Shown here: one piece after another, positions 60,617 to 64,000 of the stretch | How positions within the stretch are numbered: position 1 is the stretch's first letter | How the letters are laid out: every line of letters starts with the position of its first letter | Source: Tistrella mobilis KA081020-065 | Lineage (GTDB): Bacteria; Pseudomonadota; Alphaproteobacteria; Tistrellales; Tistrellaceae | Direction: 5' to 3' | Assembly: GCF_000264455.2 (NCBI RefSeq) | Contig: NC_017958.1 | Coordinates: forward strand, 434,001 to 498,000 | Length of the DNA: 64,000 nt | Notes under the pieces: generated by a model | Seen by the model: only the letters and a program-made list of their open reading frames with translations | Told to the model about the DNA's origin: nothing | Database searches by the model: none | Made by a program: the position numbers and the translations under genes

Positions 60617-61354
60617 ATGTCGGGCACCCTTCTTATCGTCGTTCCGGCCGTCTTCGCGGCGGCCATCCTTCGCGGGATCACCGGCTTCGGCTTCGCGCTG
60701 GCCGCCGTGCCGCTGATGAGTCTGGCCGTTCCCCCCGCCCAGGCCGTCGCGGTGGCGCTGCTGCTGCAAAGCTTCGTCGGCCTGCGCGACGTGGTGGCGC
60801 TCAGGGCCGATACCGACCATCGCACCCTCGCCTTCCTGTCGCTGGGCGCGGTTCTGGGCACCATGCCCGGCATCTGGCTGCTCGACCGGTTGAGCCCGGA
60901 TGTGATGCGCATCGTGATCGCCGGCGTGGTGATGCTCGGCCTGGCCGTGCTGATCGGCCGCCCCCAGGGGCTGCTGCGCCCGGGCCGCGGCAGCGCGGTC
61001 GGCGCCGGCCTGGTGGCCGGCCTGTTCTCGGGCCTCGCCGCCATGCCGGGGCCGCCGGCGATCGCGTATTTCCTCGGCACCGCCACCCCGGCGAAACGGG
61101 TGCGCGCCTCGCTGATGGTCTTCTTCTTCTTCACCTCGCTCATGGCTCTGCCGGGCCTCGCCCTGGCCGGCCAGCTGCATCGCGACCAGGTGATCGCAGC
61201 CCTGGTGGCGCTGCCGGCGCTGCTCGTCGGCACCTGGGCCGGCGGCCGGGTCTTCGCCCGGTTGAGCGAGGGCAATTACCGCCGCGCCGCGATCGGCCTG
61301 CTTGCGATCACGGCCGGCATCTCCGCCTTGCGGGGGCTGAACGGTCTGCCCTGA
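60617..61354 (+). CDS. TauE/SafE family sulfite/organic acid exporter
   Basis: A 245-residue membrane protein of the TauE/SafE family, with about seven or eight hydrophobic spans. The start is AAILRGITGFGFALAAVPLMSLAVPP, and the second repeat GAGLVAGLFSGLAAMPGPPAIAYFLGTATP; this inverted-repeat pair is the family mark. The family exports sulfite or sulfoacetate after taurine breakdown, and other members export other anions. It lies 11 bases after the aldehyde dehydrogenase, so it is in the same operon. A Tpa-like enzyme 9 kb upstream makes a sulfonate theme possible. Confidence 0.92.
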   Translation: MSGTLLIVVPAVFAAAILRGITGFGFALAAVPLMSLAVPPAQAVAVALLLQSFVGLRDVVALRADTDHRTLAFLSLGAVLGTMPGIWLLDRLSPDVMRIVIAGVVMLGLAVLIGRPQGLLRPGRGSAVGAGLVAGLFSGLAAMPGPPAIAYFLGTATPAKRVRASLMVFFFFTSLMALPGLALAGQLHRDQVIAALVALPALLVGTWAGGRVFARLSEGNYRRAAIGLLAITAGISALRGLNGLP

Positions 61355-61475
61355 CCGCGGCCCTCCCGACCACACACCAGACGACCACGAGACAGACGAC
61401 CCAAAAACAAGACCAGAGCTGACAGAGAGGCCGAAACGGCCAGATCGACCTGACAAGAACGGGGGACGGCATCAC

Positions 61476-63071
61476 ATGCTGAACAGACTGAAGCAGTTCA
61501 CGCTCGCGGCCGCGGTCGCACTCGCCCTCGGGGCAACGGCACTCGGCGGGACAGGTGCGCAGGCAGCACCCGAAGACGGCGGCACGCTGGTGGTCGGCAC
61601 CACCCAGGTGCCGCGCCATTTCAACGGCGCCATTCAGTCCGGCCAGGCGACGGCGCTTGCCTCGACCCAGATCTTCGCCAGCCCGCTGCGCTATGACGCC
61701 AACTGGACCCCTCAGCCCTATCTGGCCAAAAGCTGGGAGGTGGCGGCCGACGGCCTGTCGGTGACGCTGCATCTGGTGGAGGGTGCCACCTTCCATGACG
61801 GCCAGCCGATCACGTCGGAAGACGTGAAATTCTCGATCATGACGATCAAGAAGAACCACCCCTTCACCACCATGCTGGCGCCGGTCACCGACGTCGAGAC
61901 GCCGGACCCGCAGACCGCGGTCATCAAACTCGCCCATCCGCATCCGGCGTTGCTGCTGGCGATGTCGCCGGCGCTGATGCCGATCCTGCCCGAACACGTC
62001 TATGGCCAGGGCGACATCCAGTCCAACCCCGCCAACCTGAAGCCGGTCGGCTCGGGCCCCTTCATGTTCGAGGAATACAAGCAGGGCGAATACTATAAGC
62101 TGAAGAAGAATCCGAACTTCTTCATCAAGGGCCGCCCCTATCTGGACGAGGTGATCGTCCAGATCATCGGCGACCCGACCAGCATGGTGCTGTCGATGCG
62201 CCGGGGTGATCTGGACCTGGTGCCCTATGTCTCGGCCGTCCGCGACATCCAGATGCTGCAGAAGACCGAGGGGCTGACCGTCTCGGACAAGGGCTCCGAC
62301 GGCTTCGGCGCGCTCAACTGGCTGGCCTTCAACACGAAGAAGCCGCCCTTCGACAACCCGGATGTGCGCCGCGCCATCGGCTATGCCATCGACAAGAAAT
62401 TCATCCTGGAGCGCCTGCTCGGCGGCGTCGCCCAGCGGGCCTATGGGCCGATCGTGCCCTCCTCGCCGCTCGCCACCGATCAGGTCGAGCACTACGACCT
62501 CGATCTCGCCAAGGCGAAAGAGCTGCTCGACAAGGCCGGCCTCAAGCCCGGTGCCGATGGCGTGCGCCTGAAGATGACCGCCGACTACATCCCCGGCTTC
62601 ACCGATCAGGGCCGCAACATCGTTGAATATCTGCGCACCCAGCTCCGCCAGGTCGGCATCGAGGTCGAAGTCCGTAACTCGCCCGACTTCCCGACCTGGG
62701 CACAGCGCATCTCGAACTATGATTTCGACGTCACCGAAGACAACGTCTACAACTGGGGCGACCCGGTCATCGGCGTGAACCGCACCTATCTGTCGTCGAA
62801 CATCCGCAAGGGTGTGATCTGGTCCAACACCCAGCAGTACAGCAACCCGGAAGTCGACCGCATTCTGGAACAGGCCGGCCAGGAGATGGATCCGGCGAAG
62901 CGCGCGGCGCTCTATGCCGAGTTCCAGAAGATCGTCGTCGACGACGCGCCGATCCTGTTCCTGAACGTCACGCCGTTCAACACGGTCTACAAATCCAACC
63001 TGAAGAACCCGCCGCTCACCATCTGGGGTGCCGCCTCGCCCATGGACGAGGTCTACTGGGACAAGAAGTAA
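61476..63071 (+). CDS. Peptide/nickel-type ABC transporter substrate-binding protein (SBP_bac_5)
   Basis: A 531-residue periplasmic binding protein of the DppA/OppA family. A signal peptide spans 1-29 (LNRLKQFTLAAAVALALGATALG..., cleavage after AQA). The fold opens with GGTLVVGTTQVPRHFNGAIQSG, then AKSWEVAADGLSVTLHLVEGATFHDGQPITSEDVKFS, the family signature, and ends GAASPMDEVYWDKK. GGGGGA precedes the ATG. The permease gene follows after 106 bases with a strong hairpin in the gap. The gene directly follows the amidohydrolase/aldehyde dehydrogenase/TauE genes, so its ligand is probably a peptide-like or N-acyl substrate of that pathway. Confidence 0.94.
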   Translation: MLNRLKQFTLAAAVALALGATALGGTGAQAAPEDGGTLVVGTTQVPRHFNGAIQSGQATALASTQIFASPLRYDANWTPQPYLAKSWEVAADGLSVTLHLVEGATFHDGQPITSEDVKFSIMTIKKNHPFTTMLAPVTDVETPDPQTAVIKLAHPHPALLLAMSPALMPILPEHVYGQGDIQSNPANLKPVGSGPFMFEEYKQGEYYKLKKNPNFFIKGRPYLDEVIVQIIGDPTSMVLSMRRGDLDLVPYVSAVRDIQMLQKTEGLTVSDKGSDGFGALNWLAFNTKKPPFDNPDVRRAIGYAIDKKFILERLLGGVAQRAYGPIVPSSPLATDQVEHYDLDLAKAKELLDKAGLKPGADGVRLKMTADYIPGFTDQGRNIVEYLRTQLRQVGIEVEVRNSPDFPTWAQRISNYDFDVTEDNVYNWGDPVIGVNRTYLSSNIRKGVIWSNTQQYSNPEVDRILEQAGQEMDPAKRAALYAEFQKIVVDDAPILFLNVTPFNTVYKSNLKNPPLTIWGAASPMDEVYWDKK

Positions 63072-63089
63072 CCGTCTCTGCCGGCGCGT

Positions 63090-63122
63090 GGGTGGTGCGG
63101 CCTGCCCGGGCCGCATCCACCC
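63090..63122 (+). other. Hairpin between the binding protein and permease genes
   Basis: GGGTGG-TGCGGCC and GGCCGCATCCACCC pair with a single bulged A around TGCCCG. In binding-protein/permease operons such structures stabilise the upstream mRNA and give more binding protein than permease. No T-run is present, so full termination is unlikely. Confidence 0.6.
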
Positions 63123-63177
63123 CCATCCATTCCCCCGCGCCCGCCCGTCCCACCCGATCCACGAGCCGGGGCACGAC

Positions 63178-64000
63178 ATGAAACGCCTGCTTCCCCTTTT
63201 CAGCCGCCTGGCATCGACCCTCGGCCTGCTGCTGGCGGTGGTGGTGCTGAACTTCCTGCTGATCCAGATGGCGCCGGGTGATCCGGTCTCGGTCATCGTC
63301 GGCGAGATGGGCGGCGCCTCGGAAGAGCTGATCGCCCGCATGCGGGCGGAATACGGGCTCGACCAGCCGCTGCACGTCCAGCTCGGGGTCTATGTCTGGA
63401 AGATCCTCCACGGCGATTTCGGCTTCTCCTATTATTTCAAGGAACCGGTGCTGTCGCTGATCCTCCAGCGGCTGCCGGCCACCATCCTGCTGGTGGTGAC
63501 GGCACTTGCGGTCGCGGTGCTGGTCGGCACCCTGCTCGGCATCTTCTCCGCCCGCCGGCCGCGCGGCCCGCTCAACTATCTGGTGACGCTGGTCTCTCTC
63601 GCCGGGTATTCGGCGCCGGTGTTCTGGACCGGGCTGATGCTGGTCATCCTGTTCTCGTCGATCCTGCCGCTGTTCCCGGTCTCAGGCATGGCCGATGTCC
63701 GCGGCGCCGAAACCTTCCTCGGCAGCGTGGCCGATGTCGCCCACCATCTGGTGCTGCCGGCGGTGACGCTCGCCTCGATCTACATCGCGATCTATTCCCG
63801 GCTGTCGCGCGCCACCATGCTCGACGTGCTGGGGGCCGATTACATCCGCACCGCCCGCGCCAAAGGGTTGAGCGAGCGTCGCGTGGTCTATGGCCATGCG
63901 CTGCGCAATGCGCTGATCCCGGTGGTGACCATGGTCGGGCTGCAATTCGGCCAGCTCTTCGCCGGCGCCGTGCTGGTCGAGACGGTGTTCAACTGGCCGG
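63178..64000 (+). CDS. Peptide/nickel-type ABC transporter permease (DppB-like), 3' end beyond the window
   Basis: The first 274 residues are visible; the usual length is about 310-330, so only the end is missing. The protein opens LFSRLASTLGLLLAVVVLNFLLIQMAPGDPV, the DppB signature with span 1 and the periplasmic P-G-D-P turn, followed by YGLDQPLHVQLGVYVWKILHGDFGFSY and spans near 100-130, 135-160, 190-205 and 240-270. The EAA loop ADYIRTARAKGLSERRVVYGHALRNALIPV contacts the ATPase. It follows the binding protein in the same direction and probably heads the second permease and ATPases. Confidence 0.94.
   Translation, partial: MKRLLPLFSRLASTLGLLLAVVVLNFLLIQMAPGDPVSVIVGEMGGASEELIARMRAEYGLDQPLHVQLGVYVWKILHGDFGFSYYFKEPVLSLILQRLPATILLVVTALAVAVLVGTLLGIFSARRPRGPLNYLVTLVSLAGYSAPVFWTGLMLVILFSSILPLFPVSGMADVRGAETFLGSVADVAHHLVLPAVTLASIYIAIYSRLSRATMLDVLGADYIRTARAKGLSERRVVYGHALRNALIPVVTMVGLQFGQLFAGAVLVETVFNWP

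Overview
The window comes from a high-GC bacterial chromosome, roughly two thirds G+C or more by eye, with strong G/C preference at third codon positions in most genes. An Alphaproteobacterium is suggested by a stand-alone NDUFS4-type complex I accessory subunit, many Liv-, Dpp- and BMP-type ABC importers, two MocR regulators and a PchR-like regulator next to a TonB receptor. A Tistrella/Rhodospirillales-type organism is my best guess, but the sequence alone does not prove it. No rRNA, tRNA, CRISPR array, insertion sequence or integrase was seen.

Layout. 1-2.7 kb: a nitronate monooxygenase (cut by the edge) and an HxlR regulator share a divergent promoter with twin operators; then an Mpo1-like membrane protein and a 2-hydroxyacid dehydrogenase. 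2.7-4.3 kb: an orphan tailspike-like beta-helix protein. 4.8-12.6 kb: a 2-oxoglutarate-type oxygenase, a VOC protein, a complete BMP-type nucleoside ABC importer and AMP nucleosidase, which read as a nucleoside uptake and breakdown unit. 12.7-17.5 kb: a small repeat protein, a HicB-like protein bracketed by short repeats, an alpha/beta hydrolase-OsmC fusion, a second hydrolase, and an aldo/keto reductase with a TetR regulator. 17.5-23.1 kb: AraC, MFS, TonB receptor and methyltransferase behind a Fur-box-like site, a probable iron/siderophore operon. 23.1-29.0 kb: two LysR-controlled divergent pairs (DHA2 efflux pump; quinone reductase), a YebE-like protein and MsrA.

29.0-32.1 kb (minus): a run of NDUFS4-like protein, two proteins of unknown function and a Na/Pi cotransporter. 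32.3-38.3 kb (minus): a thiolase and a Liv-type importer whose two permeases are fused. 38.5-44.0 kb: a molybdenum hydroxylase of IorAB type in one operon with a methyltransferase and a short-chain dehydrogenase, divergent from an AraC regulator. 44.1-49.8 kb: a DedA protein and SbcCD nuclease. 49.9-53.0 kb: a taurine-pyruvate-type aminotransferase divergent from a MocR regulator. 53.0-56.2 kb: a second MocR divergent from an amidase; this block looks less GC-rich than its surroundings. 56.5-64.0 kb: amidohydrolase, CobW-type metallochaperone GTPase, aldehyde dehydrogenase, TauE/SafE exporter and the start of a Dpp/Opp peptide-type ABC importer, all co-directional, probably a catabolic unit for an amide or N-acyl compound.

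The most interesting points are a perfect 11-bp hairpin that buries the Shine-Dalgarno sequence of the aldo/keto reductase, an 8-codon leader ORF coupled to a LysR gene, a metallochaperone GTPase translationally coupled to a metal-dependent amidohydrolase, the four-gene molybdenum hydroxylase operon, and the oxygenase/nucleoside importer/AMP nucleosidase cluster.
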